A stretch of 64,000 nt of DNA from Herbaspirillum sp. alder98 (GCF_020179755.1 NZ_JAIUCY010000009.1:1-64000), one strand, 5' to 3'; shown: positions 26,114 to 36,061, counted from the first letter of the stretch. Numbers and translations are program-made. The notes: generated by a model not told the origin, from the sequence alone.

Positions 26114-28621
26114 ATGGGGCAGGACAAAAAACAGGCGCGCCGCCAGCGGCCAGCCATCAGCACCAATCAACCACGCGCCATCGCCATTGCCGCCCGCACC
26201 CTGCTGTGCCTGGGCCTGGCCGCCGGCGTGGCAAGCACCCTGGCGGTGCAGGACGTCTATGCCCAGACTGCGGCCGCGGCCACCCGGCATGAACTGCAAC
26301 TGCCGCCGGGCTCGCTGGACCAGACCCTGAACCGCTTCGCCGGCGCCACCGGCATCGAACTGTCGGTGGATGGCGCGCTGACTGCCGGCAAGACCAGCGC
26401 CGGGCTCAGGGGCAGCTTCAGCGTCGACGAAGGATTTGCCGAGATTCTCAAGGGACAAGGGCTGGCGGCGGTGCGCGGCAGCAATGGCGCTTATTCGCTG
26501 CGCCGCGCGCAAGCGGCCGCGCCGGAATCGGCCCAGGCGCTGCCGACGGTGAGCGTCACCGGCGAGACCGAACGCAGCGCCACCACCGACCAGAGCGGTT
26601 CCTATACCACCCGTGCGCTGAGCATGGGCAAGATGAACCAGTCGATCCGCGAAACGCCGCAGTCGGTCACGGTCGTCACGCGCCAGCAGATGGATGACCA
26701 GAACCTGGTGCAACTGGATCAGGTGCTGGCCCAGGCCACCGGCTTTACCCGTTCGCAGCGCAACTTCGGCTCGCACACCTTCGTGGTGCGCGGATTTGCC
26801 ATGGACAACTACCTGGTCGACGGCGTGGCCGGCGCCGCCTACGATCCGACCGGCTGGTTTCCGATGGATATGGCGGTCTATGACCGGGTGGAAATCCTGC
26901 GTGGCGCGGCCGGCATGGTGGTGGGCGCGGCCGACCCCAGCGGCGCCGTCAACCTGGTGCGCAAGCGCCCCCGCGCCGAAGGCCATTTCGATGTGACGGC
27001 GAGCATTGGCTCATTCAATAACACCCGTACCGAAATCGATGCCGGCGGCGCCCTCAATAACGAAGGCACGGTGCGCGCGCGCCTGGTGGCGGCCTATCAG
27101 GATCGCCAGTACTTCTACGATGTGACGCAGTCGCGCGAACCGATGCTCTACGGCGTGGTGGAAGCCGACCTGAGTCGCGACACCAAGCTTGCCGTCGGTT
27201 TCCGGCACCAGGAAAACACCATCAACGGCCTGTGGCTGTTCGGCCTGCCACGCTACAGCAACGGCAGTGCGCTGGATGTGTCGCGCTCGACCTCGCTGGT
27301 GCAGAACTGGAACCTGCAGACCACCAACGTCAACGAGTTCTTCGCCGACGCCGAACACAAACTGGGCGGCGACTGGAAAGCCAAGCTGACCTTCAACCAC
27401 TCCGAAGGCAGCCTGAACCAGCGACTGGCGATCCCGCGCGGCGCGGTCAACCCAGCCACGCTGGCCGGCTCGCGCTTCTATACGCTGTACTACAAGCAAC
27501 TGACGCTGATCAACGATGGCGTCGACGCCAACCTCAGTGGCAGCTTCCAGGCGCTGGGCGGCACCCATCAGTTGATGATCGGCGCCAATGCCTCACGGAT
27601 TCGCACCAACGGCAAGACCGCCTCGACCAGCAGCGGCAGCAGCAGCGCGATCAATGTCTTCAATAACAATCCGTATGCCATCGCAGAACCGGCCACCGCG
27701 CCGGCCTGGACCGATGACCAGGACACCCGGGATGAACGCACCGGCGTCTATGCCAGCACCCGACTGCAACTGGCCGAACCGTTGCACCTGCTGCTGGGCG
27801 GGCGCCTGAGCTGGACCAAGTACCAGGCCGTCAGCCGCCTCACCGGCAGGAAGACCAGCGACTACCAGCAGGACAGCGAATTCACGCCCTATGCCGGACT
27901 GGTGTTCGACCTGAACCGCCAATGGTCGCTGTATGCCAGCTATACCGATACGTTCCAGCCACAGAGTTCGTATCAGACCGCATCGGGCGCGGCACTCAAG
28001 CCGGCTGTCGGCACCAATTACGAAGCCGGCATCAAGGGTGAGCTCGACCAGGGCCGCCTGAACTTCTCGGCCGCCGTCTTCAGCGTGCGCAAGGACAATA
28101 TCGCCGTGGTCGACAATGCCAACCTGGGCAACTGCCCCAGCTCGCTGGCATCCACCGATTGTTATATCAACGGCAGCACCTACCGCAGTCGCGGCTTCGA
28201 GACCGAGATCAGCGGCGAACTGGCACGCGGCTGGAACGTGGCCGCCGGCTATACCTTCGTCATCAGCCATAACGACCGCGGCCAGAGCATCAGCGCCGAG
28301 ACGCCGCACCACCTGCTGCGCCTGTCGACCAACTACAAGCTGCAGGGTGAGCTCAGTGGCTGGTCGGTCGGCGGCGGCGTGACCGCTCAGACCGGTTACG
28401 CCTTCCCGGCCGACGACGATCCGACCGTGACCATGGGTGAAGGGGGGCGCGCGGTATGGGACCTCAATACGTCCTATCGCATCAACCGCCACTGGACCGC
28501 TGCACTGAACATCACCAACCTGTTCGACAAGCGTTATTACTCGATGGTGGGGACGCTGGCGCGCGGCAACTACTATGGCGAACCTCGGGCGGCCACGCTG
28601 ATCTTGCGCGGTAACTTCTAA
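26114..28621 (+). CDS. TonB-dependent siderophore receptor with STN signalling domain (module 1)
   Basis: The product has 835 residues. A long signal region (about 1-55, ending ...VYAQT) is followed by an STN domain (about 60-135: L-P-P-G-S-L-D-Q-T-L-N-R-F-A through S-L-R-R). A TonB-box-like L-P-T-V-S-V-T and the plug (E-T-P-Q-S-V-T-V-V-T-R-Q-Q-M...R-G-F-A) come next. A 22-strand-type barrel ends in T-L-I-L-R-G-N-F. The STN domain contacts the FecR-like protein, so ferric-siderophore binding should switch on the sigma factor at 24529. A ribosome site (GAAAGGA) precedes the ATG. Confidence 0.93.
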   Translation: MGQDKKQARRQRPAISTNQPRAIAIAARTLLCLGLAAGVASTLAVQDVYAQTAAAATRHELQLPPGSLDQTLNRFAGATGIELSVDGALTAGKTSAGLRGSFSVDEGFAEILKGQGLAAVRGSNGAYSLRRAQAAAPESAQALPTVSVTGETERSATTDQSGSYTTRALSMGKMNQSIRETPQSVTVVTRQQMDDQNLVQLDQVLAQATGFTRSQRNFGSHTFVVRGFAMDNYLVDGVAGAAYDPTGWFPMDMAVYDRVEILRGAAGMVVGAADPSGAVNLVRKRPRAEGHFDVTASIGSFNNTRTEIDAGGALNNEGTVRARLVAAYQDRQYFYDVTQSREPMLYGVVEADLSRDTKLAVGFRHQENTINGLWLFGLPRYSNGSALDVSRSTSLVQNWNLQTTNVNEFFADAEHKLGGDWKAKLTFNHSEGSLNQRLAIPRGAVNPATLAGSRFYTLYYKQLTLINDGVDANLSGSFQALGGTHQLMIGANASRIRTNGKTASTSSGSSSAINVFNNNPYAIAEPATAPAWTDDQDTRDERTGVYASTRLQLAEPLHLLLGGRLSWTKYQAVSRLTGRKTSDYQQDSEFTPYAGLVFDLNRQWSLYASYTDTFQPQSSYQTASGAALKPAVGTNYEAGIKGELDQGRLNFSAAVFSVRKDNIAVVDNANLGNCPSSLASTDCYINGSTYRSRGFETEISGELARGWNVAAGYTFVISHNDRGQSISAETPHHLLRLSTNYKLQGELSGWSVGGGVTAQTGYAFPADDDPTVTMGEGGRAVWDLNTSYRINRHWTAALNITNLFDKRYYSMVGTLARGNYYGEPRAATLILRGNF

Positions 28622-28623
28622 GC

Positions 28624-30159
28624 ATGAAGGATGGCTTTCGGCAAAGCATGTCGTGGCTGCACACCTGGTGCGGCCTGACATGCGGCTGGCTGTTATGCGC
28701 CATCTTCGTGGCCGGCACGCTGAGCGTGTTTCGCGAGCCGATCACGCGCTGGATGGAGGCGCGACCTGCGCTCGACGCCACCGGCGCCGACGCGCCTGCG
28801 CTGGTGGCAACCGCCGTGCGCTACCTGGGCACGAACGCTGCCGATGCCCGTTCATGGATCATCACGCTGCCCGAACAATCGGGGGACGCCCTGCTGCTTT
28901 CATGGCGCACCAAGGTCGGCCCGCAACAGGCTGCGCTCGATCCGGCCGATGGCGCCGTATTGCCGACGCCGTGGGGCCGCGCCACCGAGGGCGGGCGTCA
29001 TTTCATGGCCTTCCACTACATGCTGCATGCCGGCATCCCGGGCTTCTGGGTGGTCGGCTGGATCGCCATGTGCGCGCTGGTGGCGCTGATCTCGGGAGTG
29101 GTGGTGCACAAGCGCATCTTCAGCGACTTCTTCACCTTTCGCCCCGGCAAGGGGCAACGCTCATGGCTGGACGCGCATAACGTCAGCGCGGTGCTGGCGT
29201 TGCCGTTCCTGTTCATGATCGTCTATACCGGCCTGACTTATTTCTACAGCAGTTACCTGCCGCTGCCATTGCAGGTCGTCTACGGCCGCGACGCCAAGGC
29301 CTACCAGCGCTTCGAGGCCGACCTGGCACGGGCTGCAATGGCGCCCGACGCGACGCCCCGCATCAAGGATGCGGCAGCGCCCATCCCCGACCTGCTGCAG
29401 CAGGCGATCGCATTGACTGGCGCCGACGTCCAGCGCATCGTCGTCGAGCGCCCCTTGCAGGAAAACATGGTGGTACGCCTGCTGGGCGCCAAACAGGAGC
29501 ATGACCCGGAGGCGATTCTGGCGCTGTCCGGCATGCTGGTCTATGACCACGCCGGCGGAAAATTCCGGCAGGTCACCCGGGCTGGCGCACCGGCGCATTT
29601 TGGCGCGGAGCACGTCCACGGCGTGCTGGAACGGTTGCATGTGGCCGGCTTTGGCGGCTGGGGCATCAAATGGCTGTACTTCATCTGCGGCTTGATGGGG
29701 TGCGTGATGATCGCCACCGGCACGCTGCTGTTCTCGGTCAAGCGACAGAAGAAAAGCATGATGGAATTCGGCCGTTGCACGGCAGTCGTCTATCGCTGCG
29801 TGGAGGTATTGAATGTGACCGCAGTGATGGGCATCTGCGTGGCGTGCATCGGCTTCCTCTACGCGAACCGACTGATTCCGGCCGACTTCGTGGGCCGCCA
29901 GTTGCTGGAGATACAAGCCTTTTTCGCGATCTGGATGGCCTGCCTGCTGCACGCCGCGTGGCGACCGGCGTCGCGTGCCTGGAACGAACAACTGGTGGCG
30001 GCAGGCCTGCTGTGCCTGGGATTGCCGCTGCTGAACTGGGCCAGCACCGGCCAGCATCTGCTGCATTACGCGCAACGTGGCGACTGGCAACGGGGTGGGG
30101 TCGAACTGACCTCGCTGCTGCTGGGCTGCCTGTTCATCCTGATCTGGCGCAAGCGATGA
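28624..30159 (+). CDS. PepSY-domain iron-regulated inner-membrane protein
   Basis: The product has 511 residues. Its layout is TM1 near residues 15-35 (W-L-H-T-W-C-G-L-T-C-G-W-L-L-C-A-I-F-V), a periplasmic PepSY part, a second helix near 140-160, TM3 near 190-210, a periplasmic loop to about 340, and five or so C-terminal helices. It belongs to the PepSY_TM family found next to TonB receptors, some members of which reduce ferric siderophores in the inner membrane. Its start is 2 bases after the receptor stop, so the two are cotranscribed. Confidence 0.9.
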   Translation: MKDGFRQSMSWLHTWCGLTCGWLLCAIFVAGTLSVFREPITRWMEARPALDATGADAPALVATAVRYLGTNAADARSWIITLPEQSGDALLLSWRTKVGPQQAALDPADGAVLPTPWGRATEGGRHFMAFHYMLHAGIPGFWVVGWIAMCALVALISGVVVHKRIFSDFFTFRPGKGQRSWLDAHNVSAVLALPFLFMIVYTGLTYFYSSYLPLPLQVVYGRDAKAYQRFEADLARAAMAPDATPRIKDAAAPIPDLLQQAIALTGADVQRIVVERPLQENMVVRLLGAKQEHDPEAILALSGMLVYDHAGGKFRQVTRAGAPAHFGAEHVHGVLERLHVAGFGGWGIKWLYFICGLMGCVMIATGTLLFSVKRQKKSMMEFGRCTAVVYRCVEVLNVTAVMGICVACIGFLYANRLIPADFVGRQLLEIQAFFAIWMACLLHAAWRPASRAWNEQLVAAGLLCLGLPLLNWASTGQHLLHYAQRGDWQRGGVELTSLLLGCLFILIWRKR

Positions 30160-30446
30160 TTAAACACAAGCCTGGCTGGCCGTACCGCCTCGAAGTCACC
30201 TGGCGCCTGCTGGCCGCCAGCGTCGGTGGCTATCAGGTGACATCGGCGGCATGCGCCCTGATGGCGCTGGCAATTGCTGCGGTCACGCCGCTGACGCAAG
30301 CCGAGGCGGTGCTGCTGGCCACGCTGCTCGGTTTCCTGTTCTACGCACTATTTGCGATCTGGATGTTCAGCAGCCGCAGCATGCTGCGGGTATGGTCGAG
30401 CCTGCTCCTGGCCCTGCTCATTTCTGCTTGGCAGCTACTTTATTAG
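30156..30446 (+). CDS. DUF3649-type small membrane protein
   Basis: The product has 96 residues and overlaps the PepSY gene by 4 bases (ATGA). Three hydrophobic segments are visible (about residues 13-46, 51-72 and 78-95). The sequence and position fit the DUF3649 family, which commonly accompanies PepSY and TonB-receptor genes in iron-uptake operons. The exact role is unknown; it is presumed to be a subunit of the inner-membrane step of siderophore use. Confidence 0.82.
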   Translation: MIKHKPGWPYRLEVTWRLLAASVGGYQVTSAACALMALAIAAVTPLTQAEAVLLATLLGFLFYALFAIWMFSSRSMLRVWSSLLLALLISAWQLLY

Positions 30447-30481
30447 TCCTGGCCAGAGGCGCGCATATCGGCTTGCCGGGC

Positions 30482-30512
30482 TTGCCGGGCTGGCCTGCGG
30501 CTACAGTATAAT
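30482..30512 (+). promoter_or_regulatory. Sigma70-type promoter of the second ECF sigma gene
   Basis: A perfect TATAAT (30507-30512) is preceded by TTGCCG (30482-30487) at a somewhat long 19-base spacing. The Fur-box-like site follows immediately. Confidence 0.45.
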
Positions 30513-30533
30513 TAAATGAGAACCATTCCAAAT
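30513..30533. promoter_or_regulatory. Fur box
   Basis: The left half AATGAGAACCATTC (30515-30528) is identical to the module 1 site; the right half is degenerate (CAAAT). It lies just downstream of the -10 element, 105 bases before the sigma-factor start. Confidence 0.7.
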
Positions 30534-30637
30534 TATAATTAATCTCGCCCAACCTGCCGCAGCATGCGTTCCAACAAGCATGTTTGCCATCAGGAAACCT
30601 CAATGGGCGCGATAGCCCCCCAAGGGAAGAGGCGAGC

Positions 30638-31123
30638 GTGATCCTGCATCACTACAACGAACTGGTTGGATTTTTCTCCCGCGCGGTGTCTGACCGTCAC
30701 ACGGCCTCCGACATCGTCCAGGAGTGTTATGCGCGGTTATTGGCCATGGAGGCCCGCACCGCCCTCAACGACCCGCGCGCCCTGCTCTATCGCACCGGCA
30801 AGAATATCGTCACCGACGGCGCTCGCCGCAAGCTGGCCGAAGCCCGCATGCTCGAAACGCTGGCGCTGATCATGCCTGACGAAGCCCCCTGCGTAGAACG
30901 CCAGGTCTGCGCGCGCCAGCAACTCGATCGCCTGTTGTCACGCCTGCAGGCAATGCCGCGCAAACGGCGCGAGGCATTCATCCTTGTGCGCCTGTACGGC
31001 TTGACGCATGCCCAGGCGGCCAAGCAGATGCAATGCAGCGAAGCGGCCATCGAGAAGCACATCGTGCGCGGCGTCATCGATTGCATCGATCTGGCGCGTC
31101 TGTTTGCCGATGCCCGTCCCTGA
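30638..31123 (+). CDS. ECF sigma factor, FecI type (module 2)
   Basis: The product has 161 residues. The GTG start at 30638 is preferred because GGGAAGAGG lies 7-16 bases upstream and the conserved region begins at once (L-H-H-Y-N-E-L-V-G-F-F-S-R). Region 2 has D-I-V-Q-E-C-Y-A-R-L-L; region 4 has M-P-R-K-R-R-E-A-F-I-L-V-R-L-Y-G-L-T-H-A-Q-A-A-K-Q. It is an iron-starvation sigma factor presumed to be specific for the receptor gene at 32177. Confidence 0.9.
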   Translation: MILHHYNELVGFFSRAVSDRHTASDIVQECYARLLAMEARTALNDPRALLYRTGKNIVTDGARRKLAEARMLETLALIMPDEAPCVERQVCARQQLDRLLSRLQAMPRKRREAFILVRLYGLTHAQAAKQMQCSEAAIEKHIVRGVIDCIDLARLFADARP

Positions 31124-31134
31124 GTAGCGCCCCC

Positions 31135-32100
31135 ATGTCCCCACGCCAGTCATTCGAACACGCCCTGCTGCTGATCGCTCGCCAACATGGCGGCAGCCCC
31201 GCCGCCGCACTCGCCGCCGACCAGGAACTGGCGCGCTGGCGCGAGCAGGGGGCCGACCACGACACCATCTATCGACTGGCGCTGGACGCCTGGCAGGCCT
31301 CCAATCCGGGTGGTTTGCAGGATAGGCTTGCGCGTCCGCCACCCAGCATCCGGCGGCGCAAGATCGTGGCGGCGCTGGCGGTGTTGGGCGTGTCTGGCCT
31401 CACCGGCGCAATGGCGCGCTGGTGGTGGTTGCAACCGCTCGAGATCGCTACCCTCGAGACCGGACGTGCGCAGTCGCAGACGCTGCGCATGGGCGATGGC
31501 AGCGAGCTGCATCTGGCGGCGCGCTCCAGCGCTGGCGTGGCCTATTTCCGCAATCGTCGCGAAGTGACGCTGGCGGCCGGTGAAATCCTGTTGCAAGTGG
31601 CCAGCGACCGCTCTCGCCCCTTTACCGTGCGCACCCGCTGGGGCAAGGTCGAGGTGCTCGGCACCACCTTTACCGTCGCCGTGCGCGACGACGCCATGGC
31701 GGTCGAGGTGGCGCAGGGTCGGGTCGCGGTGTGGCGCGCCGGCGACCAGGCCAGACCAGCGTCAGCCGCGCCCGACTTCGACCTGCATCCGGGCGACGCG
31801 GTGCGCATCGATCGCGATGGCAAGGCCGAGCAGAGTCGGCTTGCCGTCACCAATGTCGGCGCCTGGAAGGATGGCTGGATGGTGTTCGATCGCACCCCGC
31901 TGGCTGACGCCGTGCTGCGCTGGAACGATTACCTGGCGCGGCCACTGGTGCTGGGCGCCGACAAGTCACTGGATGGACTCAGGCTCACGGGCAGCTTCCG
32001 CCTGGCCGAACCGGAGCTGTTCCTGCAGGCGCTGCCGAAAGTGTTGCCGGTGAAGCTGGTGCAACGCCAGGAGGGGCCGATGATGATCCTGGCGCGCTAG
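31135..32100 (+). CDS. FecR-type sigma regulator (module 2)
   Basis: The product has 321 residues, starting 11 bases after the sigma gene. An N-terminal DUF4880 helix bundle is followed by a hydrophobic segment near residues 78-100 (KIVAALAVLGVSGLTGAMA). The FecR domain has L-R-M-G-D-G-S-E-L-H-L-A-A-R-S-S near residue 120 and a C-terminal STN-like part. It relays the signal from the third TonB receptor of the window to its sigma factor. Confidence 0.9.
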   Translation: MSPRQSFEHALLLIARQHGGSPAAALAADQELARWREQGADHDTIYRLALDAWQASNPGGLQDRLARPPPSIRRRKIVAALAVLGVSGLTGAMARWWWLQPLEIATLETGRAQSQTLRMGDGSELHLAARSSAGVAYFRNRREVTLAAGEILLQVASDRSRPFTVRTRWGKVEVLGTTFTVAVRDDAMAVEVAQGRVAVWRAGDQARPASAAPDFDLHPGDAVRIDRDGKAEQSRLAVTNVGAWKDGWMVFDRTPLADAVLRWNDYLARPLVLGADKSLDGLRLTGSFRLAEPELFLQALPKVLPVKLVQRQEGPMMILAR

Positions 32101-32110
32101 GGCCTTGAAG

Positions 32111-32142
32111 ATTTTTGTCCGGTAACGGGTGCGTTGTTCGTC
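32111..32142 (+). promoter_or_regulatory. Candidate ECF-sigma promoter of the module 2 receptor
   Basis: ATTTTTGTCCGG at 32111 and CGTC at 32139 reproduce the motif and spacing seen at 26028-26060, in the same position between regulator and receptor genes. Confidence 0.4.
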
Positions 32143-32176
32143 TTCAACGGGAAAACCACCCCACAAGGACATCACC

Positions 32177-34585
32177 ATGCATCGCTCCCGCAGCAAATCC
32201 CGCTCCCACCCTATCGGCGTCATGGCCGGCCCGCAAGCGGCCCTGTCTGCGGCACTGCTGGCCACGCTCGCCGTGCTTGCCGATCCGCCGGTGGCGCATG
32301 CTCAGGGCAGCCTGCCGGCAGCGACCGCCGCCGACAAGCAGTTTTCGCTGCCGGCCCAATCCCTTGGCCTGACCATCAATGCGCTGGCACGGCAGTCCGG
32401 CACCACCATCTCGGTCAATGCCGCCCTGGTCGAGGGCAGGATCGCTCCCGCCATCCAGGGCGCCATGAGCCTGCAGCAAGCGCTGGAGACGGCGCTGGCC
32501 GGCAGTGGCCTGGCCGCGATCAACAGCGGCGCGGCAATTGTCATCGTGCCCGGCAACCCGGGCGCCGGCCAGGCGCTGCCAGCCGTGACCATCCAGGGCG
32601 AACGCGAAACTGCCGATGGCGCGGTGCCCGGCTATGTGGCACGGCGTAGTCGCAGCGCGACCAAGACCGACACGCCGCTGCTTGAGATCCCGCAGTCGAT
32701 CTCGGTGATCGGCCGGGCCGAGATGGAAGCGCGTGGCGCGCAGGACGTGATGGACATCGTGGCCCAGACCCCGGGCATCTCGGTCAATACCTATGGTCCC
32801 GACAACCGGGGCTGGGAATACATTTCGCTGCGCGGCTTCAGCGGCAACAGCGGCAATTTCCGCGATGGCCTGGCGCAGACGCCATTCAGCATCGTCTACG
32901 CCATCACCGAGCCCTACCTGCTTGAACGGGTCGAGGTATTGCGCGGCCCGGCCTCGGTCATGTTCGGCCAGGCCGATGCCGGCGGCATCATCAATCGGGT
33001 CAGCAAACAGGCCAACGGCGAACGGGTGCGCGAAATCGAGGCGCAGGTCGGCAGCTTCAACCGCCGCCAGGTCGGCATCGACCTGGGTGACCGCTTCAGT
33101 CCTGACAGCGATCTGAGCTACCGCCTGGTCGGCGTCGCGCTCGACAGCGACGATCAGGATCGCTATCCCAACGGCCAACGTATCAACCGCCAGCGCCAGA
33201 CACTGGCGCCCTCGCTGCGCTGGGCGCCCAATGCCGTGACTTCATTGACGGTGTCGGCCGAACTGCTGCATAACGAATCGGGGGAAGACCCGTACTACGC
33301 CATCGCCGCCGATCGCAGCCTGACGCGGATCAAGATGGGCGACCCGTCGTTCAGCCGCATCAAGCAGGATCAGACGGCGATCGGCTATCGCTTCGAACAT
33401 GCCTTCAACGACGAATGGAGCGTGCGCCAGAACCTGCGCTACAGCGACACCCAGCTGAAGCGCCGTGCAGTATGGGTCGATGAGCTCCAGCCCGACCAGC
33501 ACACCTACTCGCGACTGGCACGCACCTGGGACGATACCCTCCAGCGCACCGTGGTCGACACCCAGCTGCTGGGGCAGCTGCGCGGCAACAACATCAGCCA
33601 CACGCTGCTGTTCGGCCTCGACTGGAGCCGCTCGCACGGTGACGAGCGCCGCTTCATGGGCCCAGCGCCAGACCTGGACCTGCTCAACCCGATCTATAAC
33701 CAGGCCATCGCCACGCCGACCACGCCCACGTCAAACTACCGCCAGAGCATCGAGCAGACCGGGTTGTATGGGCAAGACCAGATCAAGCTCTTCGAGCGCT
33801 GGGTGCTGACCCTCGGTGGCCGCCAGGACTTCGTGCGCAGCGTCACCGACAACCGGCTGCGCGCCACCAATGTGGGCCAGAGCGACAGCGTCTTCAGCGG
33901 TCGCGCCGGGCTGAATTACCTGTTCGGCGCTGGCTGGGCCGCCTATGCCGGCTATACCCAGTCGTTCCTGCCCAATAGCGGTGTCGATGCCAACAACGAC
34001 CCGCTCAAACCCAGCCGTGGCAAGCAGGTCGAAACCGGCATCAAGTACCAGCCGGAGAATTCCCGGCTGTTCCTGTCGGCCGCGCTGTTCGACCTGAACA
34101 AGACCAATGTCGTGACCTACGATGATCTCAGCGGCGACACGCGCCAGATCGGTCGCGTGCGTTCGCGCGGCATCGAACTCGAAGCCAAGGCGGAACTGAC
34201 GCGCGGGCTGAACCTGACGGCCTCGCTGACGAAGATGAAATTGAAAGTGCTGGAAAGCGCCGACCGCACCGAAGCCGGCAAGATCCCGGCCACCGTGCCG
34301 CAGCAGATGGCGTCGCTCTGGCTGGACTACAGCATGGCCAGCGGCTTCGGCATGGGGGCGGGCATCAATTACGTCGGCCCGCGCCAGAACGATGAAGCCA
34401 ACACCACGGTGGAAGGCGGCTATTCGCTCTTCAGCGGCATGCTGAAATACGAAACCGGGCCGTGGCTGTTGCGGCTCAACGCCAGCAACCTGCTCAACAA
34501 ACGCTATAACACCATCTGCTACCACGGCGAATGCTACCTGGGTGCCGAGCGGGCCGTGACGGCTACGCTGAAGTATCGGTTCTAG
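32177..34585 (+). CDS. TonB-dependent siderophore receptor with STN signalling domain (module 2)
   Basis: The product has 802 residues. The ATG at 32177, with AAGGAC before it, gives a normal signal peptide ending near AHAQG. The STN domain (about 50-120: L-P-A-Q-S-L-G-L-T-I-N-A-L-A) is followed by the plug with E-I-P-Q-S-I-S-V-I and R-G-F-S-G-N. The barrel ends in T-A-T-L-K-Y-R-F. A Cys pair near the C-terminus (C-Y-H-G-E-C) probably forms a disulfide in the last hairpin, as seen in FhuA-like receptors. The substrate is a ferric siderophore of unknown type. Confidence 0.92.
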   Translation: MHRSRSKSRSHPIGVMAGPQAALSAALLATLAVLADPPVAHAQGSLPAATAADKQFSLPAQSLGLTINALARQSGTTISVNAALVEGRIAPAIQGAMSLQQALETALAGSGLAAINSGAAIVIVPGNPGAGQALPAVTIQGERETADGAVPGYVARRSRSATKTDTPLLEIPQSISVIGRAEMEARGAQDVMDIVAQTPGISVNTYGPDNRGWEYISLRGFSGNSGNFRDGLAQTPFSIVYAITEPYLLERVEVLRGPASVMFGQADAGGIINRVSKQANGERVREIEAQVGSFNRRQVGIDLGDRFSPDSDLSYRLVGVALDSDDQDRYPNGQRINRQRQTLAPSLRWAPNAVTSLTVSAELLHNESGEDPYYAIAADRSLTRIKMGDPSFSRIKQDQTAIGYRFEHAFNDEWSVRQNLRYSDTQLKRRAVWVDELQPDQHTYSRLARTWDDTLQRTVVDTQLLGQLRGNNISHTLLFGLDWSRSHGDERRFMGPAPDLDLLNPIYNQAIATPTTPTSNYRQSIEQTGLYGQDQIKLFERWVLTLGGRQDFVRSVTDNRLRATNVGQSDSVFSGRAGLNYLFGAGWAAYAGYTQSFLPNSGVDANNDPLKPSRGKQVETGIKYQPENSRLFLSAALFDLNKTNVVTYDDLSGDTRQIGRVRSRGIELEAKAELTRGLNLTASLTKMKLKVLESADRTEAGKIPATVPQQMASLWLDYSMASGFGMGAGINYVGPRQNDEANTTVEGGYSLFSGMLKYETGPWLLRLNASNLLNKRYNTICYHGECYLGAERAVTATLKYRF

Positions 34586-34594
34586 GGCCTGGCA

Positions 34595-36061
34595 TCAATC
34601 GGCAGCGGTGACCCTGTCACGTCCGGCGCTCTTGGATCGGTACAGGGCTTCATCGGCGGCATTGATGACGTCTTCGATCCGCCGATGCCGGTCGCGCCGC
34701 AAACACGCCAGTCCGATGCTGGCGGTGACCACGCCCAGCGGACTGCGCTCATGCACAATGGCGCAAGCGTGAATCGCCGCACGAATGCGCTGCGCTACAT
34801 GCAGCGCACCTTCCTGATCTGTATCGCCCAGCAGCACGATGAACTCCTCGCCGCCATAGCGCGCGGCGTGATCGCTGCTGCGCGCCAGGGCCCCGGCCGC
34901 ACTTTGGGCCACTGCGCGCAATGCGGCATCGCCGGCCTTGTGGCCGTAGGTATCGTTGTATAGCTTGAAGTAATCGATGTCGATGAACAGGATGCAAAAA
35001 CCACCCGCCGGGTGTTGCTGATGCCGTCCCCAGGCCGCACCCAACAGTTCATCGATCGCCCTGCGGTTGAGCAGGCCGGTCAACGTATCCGTACGTGCCA
35101 GCTGGGTCAGTTGTCGTTCGATGGCGGCGCGCGCGTGAAACTCTTGCCGCAGGCGCTTGTACAAGACCGCACATACGCAGCCAAAGGCGGCCAGCACGAA
35201 CAATGTGCTATAGAAGCTCTCGTACCACTCCTTGTAGATGGCAGCGTCGGCGTTGCCGACGAAGACCATCAACTGGGTGTGGGGAACGCGGGTAAAGGTA
35301 TAGAGACGCTGCACCCCGTCTTGCCGGGAGCGCGCAAGGAAACTGCCCTGATGCGCAGCAAAGTGCGCCCTGGTACGCTGAAAGTCAGAAGTTACGCCAA
35401 GGTCACTGCCGATGACCGCGTCCTTGTATGGCATGCGCATGTAGACCACGCCCTGGTCGGAATAGAGCGACATCACCCCTTCAGGCCCCAGCGCAAGATT
35501 GGCGAACAGGTCGCGAAAATAAGCCAGGTCCAATGCCATCAGCACCACGCCGTCGAAACTGCCATCTGCTTTTTGCAGCCGCTTGGACAAGACGATGATG
35601 GGCAATTCGTTACCCAGTGAGGCACGTATCGGCTGCGAGATGAAAAGCCCGAGATCGGGTGAATCGCGGTGTGCGGTGAAATACGGTCGGTCGGCGTAGG
35701 TTCGCGTGAACTGGTTGCTACGGGTCAAGGAACTGGCCCGGGGCTTGCCGTCGGCGCCCAGCACCGCCATTACCACGATGTGAGAAACCGATGGTGCGCT
35801 CTCGAACAGGAACACCCTGCGCTGGTCCTCGGACAGGCGGTGATTCAGGGGCTCGCGATAGCGGTAGGCCAGCGTGTCGAGCGACAGCGAAAGGATTTCC
35901 AGGTTGCGCGATATGGCCCGTTGCGCAATCACGGTCACGTTCTGCGCATTCTCCGTCGCCGCCACGCGGGTCTGTTCATGACTCTGATATAAAGCGCTGC
36001 CACAGACCGCAACGACCGCCAGCACCGAAGCACTTACTGTTAGTGCTATCTGCCTTTTCAA
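34595..36061 (-). CDS. Membrane diguanylate cyclase with Cache sensor
   Basis: The product has 488 residues. It has TM1 near 6-24, a periplasmic Cache-type sensor (about 30-280), and TM2 near 285-302. The GGDEF domain (about 325-485) carries the active-site G-G-E-E-F in A-A-R-Y-G-G-E-E-F and the substrate motif D-I-D-Y-F-K-L-Y-N-D. No RxxD inhibitory site is obvious five residues before GGEEF. It makes c-di-GMP in response to an external ligand. The conserved N-terminus begins at a TTG with a poor ribosome site, so the start is uncertain. The gene is divergent from the EAL gene at 36309. Confidence 0.9.
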   Translation of the reverse strand: MKRQIALTVSASVLAVVAVCGSALYQSHEQTRVAATENAQNVTVIAQRAISRNLEILSLSLDTLAYRYREPLNHRLSEDQRRVFLFESAPSVSHIVVMAVLGADGKPRASSLTRSNQFTRTYADRPYFTAHRDSPDLGLFISQPIRASLGNELPIIVLSKRLQKADGSFDGVVLMALDLAYFRDLFANLALGPEGVMSLYSDQGVVYMRMPYKDAVIGSDLGVTSDFQRTRAHFAAHQGSFLARSRQDGVQRLYTFTRVPHTQLMVFVGNADAAIYKEWYESFYSTLFVLAAFGCVCAVLYKRLRQEFHARAAIERQLTQLARTDTLTGLLNRRAIDELLGAAWGRHQQHPAGGFCILFIDIDYFKLYNDTYGHKAGDAALRAVAQSAAGALARSSDHAARYGGEEFIVLLGDTDQEGALHVAQRIRAAIHACAIVHERSPLGVVTASIGLACLRRDRHRRIEDVINAADEALYRSKSAGRDRVTAAD

